Shown here piece by piece: positions 27,351 through 36,045 of a DNA stretch of 64,000 nucleotides. Made by a program: the position numbers and the translations under genes. Under the pieces are notes generated by a model that saw only the letters and a list, made by a program, of their open reading frames with translations, was not told the origin of the DNA and did no database searches. The DNA lies in the NCBI GenBank assembly GCA_023412475.1, contig JAEYNR010000079.1, positions 186,001 to 250,000 of the forward strand, given 5' to 3'. The number at the start of each line of letters is the position of its first letter. Positions within the stretch are counted from its first letter, which is position 1. The stretch is from Fibrobacterota bacterium. Its GTDB lineage: Bacteria > Fibrobacterota > Chitinivibrionia > Chitinivibrionales > Chitinispirillaceae.

Positions 27351-27395
27351 AACCAATCCCCCGTTTGCCTTGCAGACTGATTTTGATTTTTTTTT

Positions 27396-27647
27396 CCAGT
27401 TGAAATTAAAATATATCCGTTTGAAATGAAAAAATTACCGTTTGAAATGAAAAAATGACCGTTTGAAATGAAAAAATTACCGTTTGAAATGATAATATGT
27501 CCGTTTGAAATGATAATATGTCCGTTTGAAATGAAAATATGTCCGTTTGAAATGATAATATGTCCGGTTGAAAAAGAAATGTGTCCGGCTGAATCGGGAA
27601 TAGTCCGGCTGAAACCATTTTTATGTGCGGCTGGTAATACGATTTAA
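27396..27647. repeat. 21-bp tandem repeat array A
   Basis: About twelve units whose CCG starts fall at 27396 (degenerate CCA), 27417, 27438, 27459, 27480, 27501, 27522, 27543, 27564, 27585, 27605 and 27627. Ten consecutive steps are exactly 21 bp, the last two 20 and 22. The central unit is CCGTTTGAAATGATAATATG plus T; edge units decay (CCGGCTGAA...). There are no unique spacers, so it is not CRISPR. It sits between the helical hypothetical gene and the ABC exporter operon. A related array is at 53208-53371. Confidence 0.9.
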
Positions 27648-27815
27648 CCGCCTGCTATGAGTGGTGGCCGGTTGGGGCAGACACGGGTTGATACTAAATA
27701 ATCGAACTTCCGGGTACCCGAAGCGGGTAAAAGTCATGCAAAGTAGTTCTCTTCTATATGCTTACAAAAAAGTATATTTTTTTCCTCATAAATGTGCCTA
27801 CAACAGGAGGTAGTT

Positions 27816-28493
27816 GTGAATATTATAGAAATAAATGAACTTAAAAAAGACTATGCTTTGGGTAAGACCACAGTTAATGCTATAAGGGGAGTCGATCTTT
27901 CAATCGAGAAAGGGGATTTTCTCAGCATTATAGGGCCTTCAGGCAGTGGAAAAACGACTCTTTTAAACATCATCGGTTGCATTGATCATGCTACTTCAGG
28001 CAGCGTTAAGATAGCCGGTAAGGAGATTACATCTCTTAATGATAAAAAAATCACTGACATTCGACTTCATCAGATAGGGTTCATTTTCCAGACGTTTAAT
28101 CTCATTCCTGTACTGAATTGTTTAGAAAATGTGGAGTTTCCCCTGTTGCTTATGAAAAACAGGACCAGGGGAGAAGTACGCAAAAAAGCGCTTTCTCTTC
28201 TGGAAGCAGTTGGATTAAATGAGCATATCAACCACCGTCCTTCAGAACTCTCCGGAGGACAACGCCAGCGAGTTGCCATAGCACGGGCGCTTGTGACTAA
28301 TCCCGATATCGTTCTTGCTGATGAACCCACTGCCAACCTTGACTCAGTTACTGGTGCATCGATTCTTGATGCCATGCGAGCAATGAACGAGCGCGAACAT
28401 ACCACATTTATCTTTTCTACCCACGATGGAAATGTGCTCAAATATGCCCGTAAGGTCATAAAGATCAAAGATGGCCTTATTGTAGAGGAGTAA
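27816..28493 (+). CDS. ABC transporter ATP-binding protein, LolD/MacB type
   Basis: 225 residues from the GTG at 27816, preceded by AGGAGG; an ATG 24 bases upstream lacks a ribosome-binding site. Motifs: Walker A GPSGSGKTT, Q-loop in FIFQTFNLIP, signature LSGGQRQRVAIARAL, Walker B IVLADEPTANLDS, and the H-loop in FSTHD. LolD/MacB-type ATPases power mechanotransmission rather than direct substrate passage. Two FtsX-type permease genes follow at 2 and 8 bases, so the complex is presumably one ATPase dimer with a heterodimer of permeases, as in LolCDE. Confidence 0.92.
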   Translation: MNIIEINELKKDYALGKTTVNAIRGVDLSIEKGDFLSIIGPSGSGKTTLLNIIGCIDHATSGSVKIAGKEITSLNDKKITDIRLHQIGFIFQTFNLIPVLNCLENVEFPLLLMKNRTRGEVRKKALSLLEAVGLNEHINHRPSELSGGQRQRVAIARALVTNPDIVLADEPTANLDSVTGASILDAMRAMNEREHTTFIFSTHDGNVLKYARKVIKIKDGLIVEE

Positions 28494-28495
28494 TC

Positions 28496-30037
28496 ATGAA
28501 TCTGATTCTAAAAATATCCTGGCGCAACATCATGCGTCATAGAGGCAAAAGTATAGTGATCGGAGTGATCCTTTTTCTGGGTGCATTGCTTATGACTTTG
28601 GGTAACGGGGTCATCTCAGGTATGGATCGGGGCATGCAGAAAAATATTGTGGAGGGGTTTACAGGAGATGCTCTGATTGTTTCAGAAAAACAGGAATCGA
28701 ATGATGTTTTTCTGGAAATGATGGGTAAAGATGTCGCTCCAATCGAAAATTTCAAACAAATCGATTCTGCTCTGTCAAAACTATCCTATGTTAAAAAAGT
28801 ATTTCCTATCGGAAAAAATTTTGTCATGGCGCTTAATTCTGAAGGCGGTTTGGCTGACGGGCTATTTGTTCTTGGAGTGGATTTCAGGCAGTACCGTGAC
28901 TTCTTTGGAGACAATCTCAAGCTTATTGAGGGTAATTTTCCAGATAAAACAAACGAACCATTCTCACTGATTCCCACCGGATGGCGCAAAACGTATGGAG
29001 AATTTTACAGTACTATTCTCACACCCGTTGGTTGTGAACCGGACACATCGACTCTGGGAAAAGAGATACTTGGGAGGATCGCTGATATGCAGAATCAGCA
29101 TGATGTGGTGTATATGGGAATGAATACCAACAACACTACAACAGACATAAGGGTCCCTGTAACTGCAATTGTAAAATATCGATCACTGAATACGGTCTGG
29201 GGTATGTTTCCAATCATTGACATCGAATCATACCGGGAGTGCCTGGGTTATTTCAGTGCTGAAAATAAAGTAACGAATGTAAAAAAAGATGATGAATTAC
29301 TCCTGGCCTCATCAGATGAAGATATCGATGATTTGTTCAGTGGTGCTGACATGATCGAATCGATGGATACAGATAAGGATGCTCTTGTTCTTTCGGCAGG
29401 AAGTCTGGTTTCTGAAAAAAAAGAGCGTACAGATGAGGTCGATTTGAATGACGGAGTTTTTAATATGGTACTTTTACGGTTTGCCGATAAGAGTAACCTT
29501 GAGCAAACTGTAAAAACATTGAACAAGGATCTATCTGAGCTGAATCTGGGAGTAAGGGCGATCACCTGGAAAAAAGCAACAGGTATAATAGGATCGATGG
29601 CAGTGCTTATAAAAACATCACTATTTGTATTTGTGATGTTTTTATTTTTTGTGGCCATTATTATTATCGTAAATACACTGTCAATGGCTGCTCTGGAGCG
29701 AACCAGCGAGATTGGCATGATGCGTGCCGTGGGTGCCAGAAAAAGTTTTATCCGGTTGATGTTTCTTGGGGAGACTGCAGTTCTTTCGGCTGTTTTTGGT
29801 GGAGCTGGAATCGTGGTGGGAATTATTGCTGTAAACATTCTAACTGCATTTAACATACCCACAGATAATGATATGGTGCAACTATTGTTTGGCGGTGATA
29901 CATTCAAGCCATTTCTCTCTTTGATTGACATCGGGCTTGCACTTGTTCAGCTTGTGACTGTAACGATCATCGCGGTCATTTATCCGATCCGCGTCGCAAG
30001 CAATATAAAGCCGCTGGATGCCATTTCACGGGATTAG
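28496..30037 (+). CDS. ABC transporter permease, FtsX/LolC-E type (1)
   Basis: 513 residues. One transmembrane helix near residues 20-40 (IVIGVILFLGALLMTLG) is followed by a large periplasmic domain of about 330 residues, and then three C-terminal helices (about 385-500) with the FtsX-domain signature ALERTSEIGMMRAVGARK. This is the MacB/LolC layout. The periplasmic part contains an acidic insertion (DDELLLASSDEDIDDLF) unlike standard LolC. GAGGAG precedes the start, 2 bases after the ATPase gene. Cargo is not known from sequence; the LolA-like and barrel genes downstream suggest movement of a lipid or lipoprotein to the outer membrane. Confidence 0.85.
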   Translation: MNLILKISWRNIMRHRGKSIVIGVILFLGALLMTLGNGVISGMDRGMQKNIVEGFTGDALIVSEKQESNDVFLEMMGKDVAPIENFKQIDSALSKLSYVKKVFPIGKNFVMALNSEGGLADGLFVLGVDFRQYRDFFGDNLKLIEGNFPDKTNEPFSLIPTGWRKTYGEFYSTILTPVGCEPDTSTLGKEILGRIADMQNQHDVVYMGMNTNNTTTDIRVPVTAIVKYRSLNTVWGMFPIIDIESYRECLGYFSAENKVTNVKKDDELLLASSDEDIDDLFSGADMIESMDTDKDALVLSAGSLVSEKKERTDEVDLNDGVFNMVLLRFADKSNLEQTVKTLNKDLSELNLGVRAITWKKATGIIGSMAVLIKTSLFVFVMFLFFVAIIIIVNTLSMAALERTSEIGMMRAVGARKSFIRLMFLGETAVLSAVFGGAGIVVGIIAVNILTAFNIPTDNDMVQLLFGGDTFKPFLSLIDIGLALVQLVTVTIIAVIYPIRVASNIKPLDAISRD

Positions 30038-30045
30038 GAGCAGAT

Positions 30046-31815
30046 ATGCAACAAATAATCAGTATCAGTTTTAGAAACCTTGTTCGTCAGAAGCGAAGAA
30101 ACATTCTGTTGGGTATGGCCATAGCATTTGGTGCGTTAGTGCTTGTTCTGGCCAATGCTTTTTCTCATGGTATTTCAAAAGTACTTTTTGAAAAGATTGT
30201 AAAGTACACAAACGGGCATGTAGCGATCTCCTACATACGTAACGGAAATATGATGAACCAGATTTTCCATGATGATGTGAAAATCCGTGATGCAATAAAA
30301 GCCGCTTCACCAACTGATGCCCGTATCGAGGAAGCGATTGGCATTTTTGCCAGAGCTATCGGTAACGGTGTTGCAGATAATGTAATTATGGTCGGGGTGG
30401 ACTTGACTCAAAGTTTGGCAGAAAAAGAACGGAAGGAGTTCGAGGCTAATTTTAAAATGCTTGAGGGATCCTTTGAAAGGCTCAACGATTCTAATGTGGT
30501 GGGCTATCCAGTTATTCTGGCAAAACAAAAGGCAGATTATCTGAAACTAAAAATGGGTGATGTGATACGGGTTCGCTTCATTGGTGTGAGAAACCAGGCT
30601 GCAAGCGCGCAGCTCACTGTTGTTGGAATTCTTAAACCGGCTAATGTGTTTATGGCAGCACCGGTTTATCTTAATCACAGGGATGTGCGGGTTCTTACAG
30701 GATACGGACCTCACGATGCTGCAACTCTTCAGGTGAATATGGAGAACCCTCAGCTTCATGCAAGGAAAGTGGCAAATGATATTCATGCTTTAATCAAGCC
30801 CGGCCTTGCAGTGATGCAGGGAAAAGGAGAATGTGGAAAAATTGCAACCGATATGCTGACCCTTGGGTTTCGTACCGACACTGCATCATTATCTGTAATG
30901 CATAAGAATATTTCACTTTCTTCGGGCGACAGCTCATCTGCATTTGTATATAACGGGGTGATCCTCTCTCACTCTCTTGCAAAACAAAACAACTGGAAAA
31001 AAGGTGATTCGATACGTTTTAGCTGGACAGGCAAATATGAAACTGCTGGTAATTATACCAGATTTATAGTTACATCTGTTGCCGACAGTGCTTCACCTCT
31101 TCCAATAAAAAGCATTCTTGTCAATGAGAGGGATTTTTACCGTGCATATTACAACCCTATACCATCGGTTCCCGATGAAATGTGGAAAGAGGAGCTCCCC
31201 GATTCACTTCATCCGCTTTATGCTGCCCTGGCACCTGAATTTTTGTTGATGAAACGGTGTGCGACAACTGATGAGTACATGAAAATCAGCAAGGAGATGG
31301 CTCGTGCAAAGTATAAAGGTATTATGGTCAGTGTTCAATCGATGTACGAGACTGCTTCAGCGATTCTGAATGTTGAATTTGCACTGAATCTTATTACACT
31401 TGTTGCGGGACTGGTTCTTTTCTGTATCATACTGATAGGTGTTGTCAACACACTTCGAATGAGTATAAGAGAGCGGACACGCGAGATTGGTACAATGCGG
31501 GCGATCGGGATGCAGAAAAAAGATGTGCTTTTGATGTTTCTTCTGGAAACCGGATTCCTGGCTTTTTTCGCCTCTGTTGTCGGGGCGGTTCTGGCGTTTC
31601 TGGCTATGTATGGCCTGTCTTCCATAACCATAGATGCAAGTGACAATCCAATGGGTATGCTGCTTGTGGAAGGGCACCTTTTCTTTGCTCCAACACTGAC
31701 AGCTACACTCTCCTTTATATTATTTATCATGGGAATAACAGTTTTCACTGCATTTTTTCCGGCAAGGCGTGCTGCAGCATCGATTGTATCTGACGCTTTA
31801 CGGCACGTTGAATAA
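30046..31815 (+). CDS. ABC transporter permease, FtsX/LolC-E type (2)
   Basis: 589 residues with the same arrangement as the preceding gene: N-terminal helix (LLGMAIAFGALVLVLANAF), a periplasmic domain of about 400 residues, and three C-terminal helices with SIRERTREIGTMRAIGMQK. It is 8 bases downstream of permease 1, with AGGAG before the ATG. The two permeases are distinct in sequence and probably form a heterodimer. A 207-base gap rich in AGAAAAAATC text separates it from the LolA-like gene. Confidence 0.85.
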   Translation: MQQIISISFRNLVRQKRRNILLGMAIAFGALVLVLANAFSHGISKVLFEKIVKYTNGHVAISYIRNGNMMNQIFHDDVKIRDAIKAASPTDARIEEAIGIFARAIGNGVADNVIMVGVDLTQSLAEKERKEFEANFKMLEGSFERLNDSNVVGYPVILAKQKADYLKLKMGDVIRVRFIGVRNQAASAQLTVVGILKPANVFMAAPVYLNHRDVRVLTGYGPHDAATLQVNMENPQLHARKVANDIHALIKPGLAVMQGKGECGKIATDMLTLGFRTDTASLSVMHKNISLSSGDSSSAFVYNGVILSHSLAKQNNWKKGDSIRFSWTGKYETAGNYTRFIVTSVADSASPLPIKSILVNERDFYRAYYNPIPSVPDEMWKEELPDSLHPLYAALAPEFLLMKRCATTDEYMKISKEMARAKYKGIMVSVQSMYETASAILNVEFALNLITLVAGLVLFCIILIGVVNTLRMSIRERTREIGTMRAIGMQKKDVLLMFLLETGFLAFFASVVGAVLAFLAMYGLSSITIDASDNPMGMLLVEGHLFFAPTLTATLSFILFIMGITVFTAFFPARRAAASIVSDALRHVE

Positions 31816-32022
31816 CAAAGGAAAAAGGAGCACTTCCTGGAACTTGAAAAAGTTACTATCAAGAAATAAAAAATCAGAAAAAAATATGAAGCAATAAGAA
31901 AAAATCAATCGGATATAATCAGAAAGAAATAAAACGGAGAAAATCAGAAATAGAGTAATAAGCCCAAAGTCATGGGGGCTCTTCGTCTGATACAGTTAAG
32001 TTGTTACGGAAAAGGAAATAAA

Positions 32023-32778
32023 ATGAAAAGAATCGTCTTAGGATGTCTTATTTTTGCAGGTGTTTCGGCAAGTGCCGGAACTGTGGATTCGCTGCTTGGC
32101 GAAATTGAAAAAAAGACTGAAATCACCACTGATGCCCAGGCTACTGTAAATCTTACCCAGCAAAAACCCGGGCAGGGGACAAAAACAATTGAGATGGTAT
32201 GGTATAGACGGGACTCCGATGATGCGTTTATGATCGTAATGACTGCGCCTGAAGCTGAAAAAGGAAACGGTTACCTGCGCATGGGAGATAACTTCTGGAT
32301 GTATCGCAAAAACACCAGGACTTTCCAGCACATAAACCGTGATGAAAATATTGGCGGCTCTGATGCCCAGGCTGATGATTTCGAAAAACGGAAACTTACT
32401 GAGCTTTATGAACCAGCGCTTGATAAAGACGGAAAAGAGATAATCTCTGAGGAGATGCTGGGCAATATTGGAGTTTACCGAATTGAAGTCAAAGCAAAAG
32501 TAAATGATGTCGATTATCCGAAAAAAATATATTGGCTCCGCAAAGACAACTGCCTCGTTTTAAAAGAGCAGTCTTTTGCCATGTCCGGTTCCCTTATGCA
32601 GACCGCTTATTATTTAAAGTATAACCTTATTGATAAAGGCTATGCCCCTATCAAAATGATGTTTGTTGATGAGTTCGAGAAAGGGAATAAAACAATAGTG
32701 GAGATTTCTGGAATCTCCACAAAGACGCTTGATGATAAACTTTTTACTAAAGCATATCTTGAAAACTTGAGTAAATAA
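32023..32778 (+). CDS. Outer membrane lipoprotein-sorting protein, LolA-like
   Basis: 251 residues from the ATG at 32023 (AAAAGGA eight bases upstream); the in-frame ATG at 31972 has no such site. A cleaved signal peptide (MKRIVLGCLIFAGVSASAG) exports it to the periplasm. The mature protein matches the LolA-like half-barrel family (MVWYRRDSDDAFMIVMTAP, GNGYLRMGDNFWMYRKNT, then KIYWLRKDNCLVLKEQS). Such proteins ferry lipidated cargo between membranes. It directly follows the exporter and lies one base before the barrel gene, so the three parts probably act as a chain. Confidence 0.85.
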   Translation: MKRIVLGCLIFAGVSASAGTVDSLLGEIEKKTEITTDAQATVNLTQQKPGQGTKTIEMVWYRRDSDDAFMIVMTAPEAEKGNGYLRMGDNFWMYRKNTRTFQHINRDENIGGSDAQADDFEKRKLTELYEPALDKDGKEIISEEMLGNIGVYRIEVKAKVNDVDYPKKIYWLRKDNCLVLKEQSFAMSGSLMQTAYYLKYNLIDKGYAPIKMMFVDEFEKGNKTIVEISGISTKTLDDKLFTKAYLENLSK

Positions 32779-32779
32779 T

Positions 32780-34159
32780 ATGAAAAACAATAAGTATCTG
32801 TTATTACCACTGTCATTTATCTTCTTTTCTTCCTCTGTTGCACAGTTTGATGATTTTGATGAGAACGACCTGTTCTCCGATACTGCAATGATCGTAGTTC
32901 ATGATACCAACTCTATACCTGCAGAAAAAGCAAGTGTGACTGAAAAGCTGAGAACCAGCATTGGTGGTGAGATCACCGGAGCTTCGGAAATCGTCGCTAC
33001 AAGAAAGTTTATCGATAATCAGGAACTAAGCAACACTTTTATGCTCAACCGTCTTGTGGGATCGGTTACACTCGATTCCCGTCTGCAGAATGACACCAAA
33101 GTATTTGGTAATCTTGAGGTAAATTATTTTCCTGGGTTCGACACTTCAAATGTTTTATATAATGCTTCCGGGATAGATAACACCTATTCGCTCTATCTGC
33201 GAGAGCTGTTTATGGATTTCAATTTTAATCGTAATATCTATTTCAGAATTGGAAAGCAGGTATTACAATGGGGAAGGTGTTATTTCTGGAATCCCACAGA
33301 TCTTATTAATGTGGAAAGAAACAGCTTTGTAGAAAAGATAGGTTTTCGTGAAGGAGTCTATGGGGCCAGGCTACACATGCCTTTTGGTACAACCGCCAAT
33401 CTTTACTCTTTTATCAACATACAGTCTGTAAATCGTGTTGACAGTATCTCCGGAACAGTTAAATTCGAATATCTTCTTGGAAGAAACGAGATGTCTCTTT
33501 CTGTATGGGGGAAAAGAGGTAAACCGGTTGTTCTGGGCTATGATATCTCATCGCGGGTAGGGAAACTGGATGTCAAGGGGGAAATCAGCCTTACTACAGG
33601 TGGAGACTTTCAGGCAAGCATAAGACAGCGGGATAGTTCATTGTTTGTAGAAGCGCTTAGTAGTGGGGCAACTCCGCGATTGAGCCTTTCAGTTGGCAGA
33701 TCATTTGGTTTTATGGGTTTTCCCAATACCTTGATGATCAACCTTGAGGGTTTTTATAATGGTGGTGGCTATAAAGGAAATATGTTCAGGGACACTTCCA
33801 GATATGTTATACATGCAGATCGGTTTGAGTCATTAACGTATGATATGAAACCACGTGCGACAAAAACTGAGGTGCTTTTTGAAGGTAATTTGTTTGAACC
33901 TAATTATCATTCCCGTTATTATGCGGCTTTATTTGTTAATATCAGCCGTTTATTTTTGAGCGGGCTCAGTTGTAATCTGGCTGGAATTGTCAACATCGAA
34001 CAAGCTTCATCTATGGTTACGGGTACATTTTCATACGCCATGCTTAACAATGTAACAATAAGTTCAACATTGACCGGATATATTGGTGAAAAGAACACAG
34101 AGTATACGTTGTCTGATCAGTTGTTTGGGTTGCGTCTTTGGGCTAGTGTGAGCTTCTAG
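32780..34159 (+). CDS. Outer-membrane beta-barrel protein of the LolA/ABC operon
   Basis: 459 residues. Signal peptide ends near SSSVAQF; an acidic linker (DDFDENDLFSD) follows, then alternating strands up to a terminal aromatic residue (LWASVSF), as in outer-membrane barrels. FRIGKQVLQWGRCYFWNPTDL resembles porin-like families of the DUF1302/alginate-export sort. It starts one base after the LolA-like gene. It might receive or insert the cargo of the exporter. The start has only a weak ribosome-binding site and could be coupled to the preceding stop. Confidence 0.75.
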   Translation: MKNNKYLLLPLSFIFFSSSVAQFDDFDENDLFSDTAMIVVHDTNSIPAEKASVTEKLRTSIGGEITGASEIVATRKFIDNQELSNTFMLNRLVGSVTLDSRLQNDTKVFGNLEVNYFPGFDTSNVLYNASGIDNTYSLYLRELFMDFNFNRNIYFRIGKQVLQWGRCYFWNPTDLINVERNSFVEKIGFREGVYGARLHMPFGTTANLYSFINIQSVNRVDSISGTVKFEYLLGRNEMSLSVWGKRGKPVVLGYDISSRVGKLDVKGEISLTTGGDFQASIRQRDSSLFVEALSSGATPRLSLSVGRSFGFMGFPNTLMINLEGFYNGGGYKGNMFRDTSRYVIHADRFESLTYDMKPRATKTEVLFEGNLFEPNYHSRYYAALFVNISRLFLSGLSCNLAGIVNIEQASSMVTGTFSYAMLNNVTISSTLTGYIGEKNTEYTLSDQLFGLRLWASVSF

Positions 34160-34224
34160 CTGCCGTAGTTGTGGGTAATATGAGTTAGATTATTTTCACT
34201 CCAGAGGTACAGAGTATAAGGAGC

Positions 34225-34263
34225 AATCATTTTTAACAAGTAAGATTACTTTTAAAAATGATT
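34225..34263. repeat. Long hairpin upstream of the FGE-like gene
   Basis: AATCATTTTTAACAAGTAA (34225-34243) and TTACTTTTAAAAATGATT (34246-34263) form an 18-bp stem with one bulged base and a 2-nt gap, so very nearly a perfect palindrome. It lies 19 bases before the start codon at 34283. It could be an mRNA leader structure, a protein-binding site or a terminator lacking a T run for the upstream operon. Confidence 0.6.
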
Positions 34264-34282
34264 TAAAGTAATTGGAGCATAG

Positions 34283-35062
34283 ATGAAACTCAGGAATTTT
34301 ACGCTCACCCTGATAATCTTTCCATTGATTATCAATGCAGGAGATACCACCATCACCAACATGATACTGATCCCTGCTGGTTATTTCACGATGGGGAGTT
34401 CCGGTGGGCCCAAAGATGAACAACCGGCTCACCGGGTATATGTCGACTCTATTTACATCGGGATAACGGAAGTAACTATCTGGGAATACTTGCAGTGTGT
34501 ACAGAGCGGCGATTGTCGTATGCCATATTTCTGGAACAAGCGATTCTTTGAGGGCAAGGTGGACGATATGGCAGGAACCGAGTGGTTGAGCCTGCCTGTT
34601 ACCGGTGTGAGCTGGGAAGATGCACAATCATACTGTAAATGGAAAGGTGAAGGGTATCGTCTGCCAACCGAGGCTGAATGGGAATATGCTGCCCGTGGTG
34701 GAACCGACAGCGATTATTTCTGGGGAGACAAAAGAGATGCTGCTTCACAGTATGCTGTAATCAAAAAGCAACTTTCACCGGTTAAATCACTTTCAGCCAA
34801 TCCGTTTGGTCTTTACGATATTCTCGGGAATGCCTGGGAATGGTGCGTTGACAGGTATGATTCGCATTATTATGAAAAGAGCCCGACAGATAATCCTGTT
34901 GGACCCGATGATGCAAAAAAATATCCATATCGCGTTGCCCGAGGTGGAAGCTGGAATGAATATATCTGGAATCTCCGATGCGCTAATCGCCATTATGGTG
35001 AATCATTTCGTCGATATGACGGGGTTGGATTTCGTATCTGCAGAAGTGTGAAAAGCAAATGA
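34283..35062 (+). CDS. Exported FGE-sulfatase (SUMF1/formylglycine-generating-like) domain protein
   Basis: 259 residues with a signal peptide (basic start, LTLIIFPLIINAG). The FGE fold fills the rest: MILIPAGYFTMGSSGG, ITEVTIWEYLQC, LPVTGVSWEDAQSYC, LPTEAEWEYAARGG, GLYDILGNAWEWC, RVARGGSWN and GVGFRICRS. The second of the two active-site cysteines of true formylglycine-generating enzymes is not evident; the RCANR site keeps only one. So it is more likely a non-catalytic or differently acting family member, as many bacterial FGE-domain proteins are. Translational coupling (4-base overlap) links it to the next gene. Confidence 0.88.
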   Translation: MKLRNFTLTLIIFPLIINAGDTTITNMILIPAGYFTMGSSGGPKDEQPAHRVYVDSIYIGITEVTIWEYLQCVQSGDCRMPYFWNKRFFEGKVDDMAGTEWLSLPVTGVSWEDAQSYCKWKGEGYRLPTEAEWEYAARGGTDSDYFWGDKRDAASQYAVIKKQLSPVKSLSANPFGLYDILGNAWEWCVDRYDSHYYEKSPTDNPVGPDDAKKYPYRVARGGSWNEYIWNLRCANRHYGESFRRYDGVGFRICRSVKSK

Positions 35063-35898
35063 GAATACAACTGACAATATTGCCTCTTATATGCATATTA
35101 TCATGCCCATTAGCATCCGAAAATATAAAACCAAACTCTGATTTCAATATGCACTTCAGGGCCAATGGCCTTTTTTCCATTGGTGCGCATCTTTACGGAA
35201 AACCAAAATATGGCGACATGAGTCCTGGTTATCGCTCTGATATGATGATTAATATTGCGCTGCTAAGCTATAAGGAACTGGCATTCGATTTTCTGACAGC
35301 CGCAAGTACAAGCATTGCCCGTCTTCCAGATGATCCGATCAAAATGGATAAGATTCGCTACACTTTAACTCCGACATTCCGTTATTCTTTGACAAAAAGT
35401 ATCATTACCGCTTCGCTTTATCATCAATGCATTCATACCATCAGTCGCGATGAGAACGAAAATGGATCAACCTGGTGGAATGCGATCCAGGCAGGGTGGG
35501 GTACCAAAGGTGCCTATTCCTATTATTTTATTCAAAAGTACAATAATCGGGATTTTTCGCTTCGCAATTCCTTCGATATAACCATAAATGCCGGATATTA
35601 CCTCCATGGTAAAGCTGCTCTTATTGGTAATAATCACAAATATGCTTATGATCTTAGCGGTTTAGTCCGATATCATTTCGGTATTTTTCGAAACCGGACG
35701 ATATTTATCGATACTTATTATCATATATGGTATGACAAAGCAAAAAAGACTACAGTAAAATTAACAGGTGAAATTAATTATGTAATTCTTGCATTCGATA
35801 ATATAGCATCTGTTTATTTCAACCATTGCATTATTGATGAGAATCCCTTTGACAATGAGTATTCGCTTGGTGCATTGGGTGTGAAAATAATTTTTTAG
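35059..35898 (+). CDS. Putative outer-membrane beta-barrel protein coupled to the FGE-like gene
   Basis: 279 residues; its ATG overlaps the previous stop (ATGA). A signal peptide (LTILPLICILSCPLAS) could also be a lipoprotein signal, but the C in LSCP lacks a standard lipobox. The body shows alternating polar and aromatic residues (FSIGAHLYGKPKYG, YTLTPTFRYSLTKSI, YAYDLSGLVRYHFGIF) and ends with a phenylalanine (LGALGVKIIF), typical of barrel insertion signals. No named family recognised. Confidence 0.6.
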   Translation: MRIQLTILPLICILSCPLASENIKPNSDFNMHFRANGLFSIGAHLYGKPKYGDMSPGYRSDMMINIALLSYKELAFDFLTAASTSIARLPDDPIKMDKIRYTLTPTFRYSLTKSIITASLYHQCIHTISRDENENGSTWWNAIQAGWGTKGAYSYYFIQKYNNRDFSLRNSFDITINAGYYLHGKAALIGNNHKYAYDLSGLVRYHFGIFRNRTIFIDTYYHIWYDKAKKTTVKLTGEINYVILAFDNIASVYFNHCIIDENPFDNEYSLGALGVKIIF

Positions 35899-36045
35899 AA
35901 AGGTGAGTATCCAAAAGGAAAAAACCTCTGTAACTGCTCAGGTATCAGATGGCAAAAAAACAACATAAATCTAATGTGAGTTTCTTTCCATTTTCCATTT
36001 ATTATTTCTAATTTCAATCTGGCCGCTTCCGGTTAGTAAGCCACA

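Noticed and set aside
27406..27618. Minus-strand frame giving a heptapeptide repeat (SFQTDIL-like)
   Set aside because: A necessary by-product of a 21-bp (7 x 3) DNA repeat. No start signal, and the related array B has 20-bp units that break any frame.
27396..27647. CRISPR array
   Set aside because: Units follow each other directly without unique spacers and no cas genes are present. The same applies to 53208-53371.
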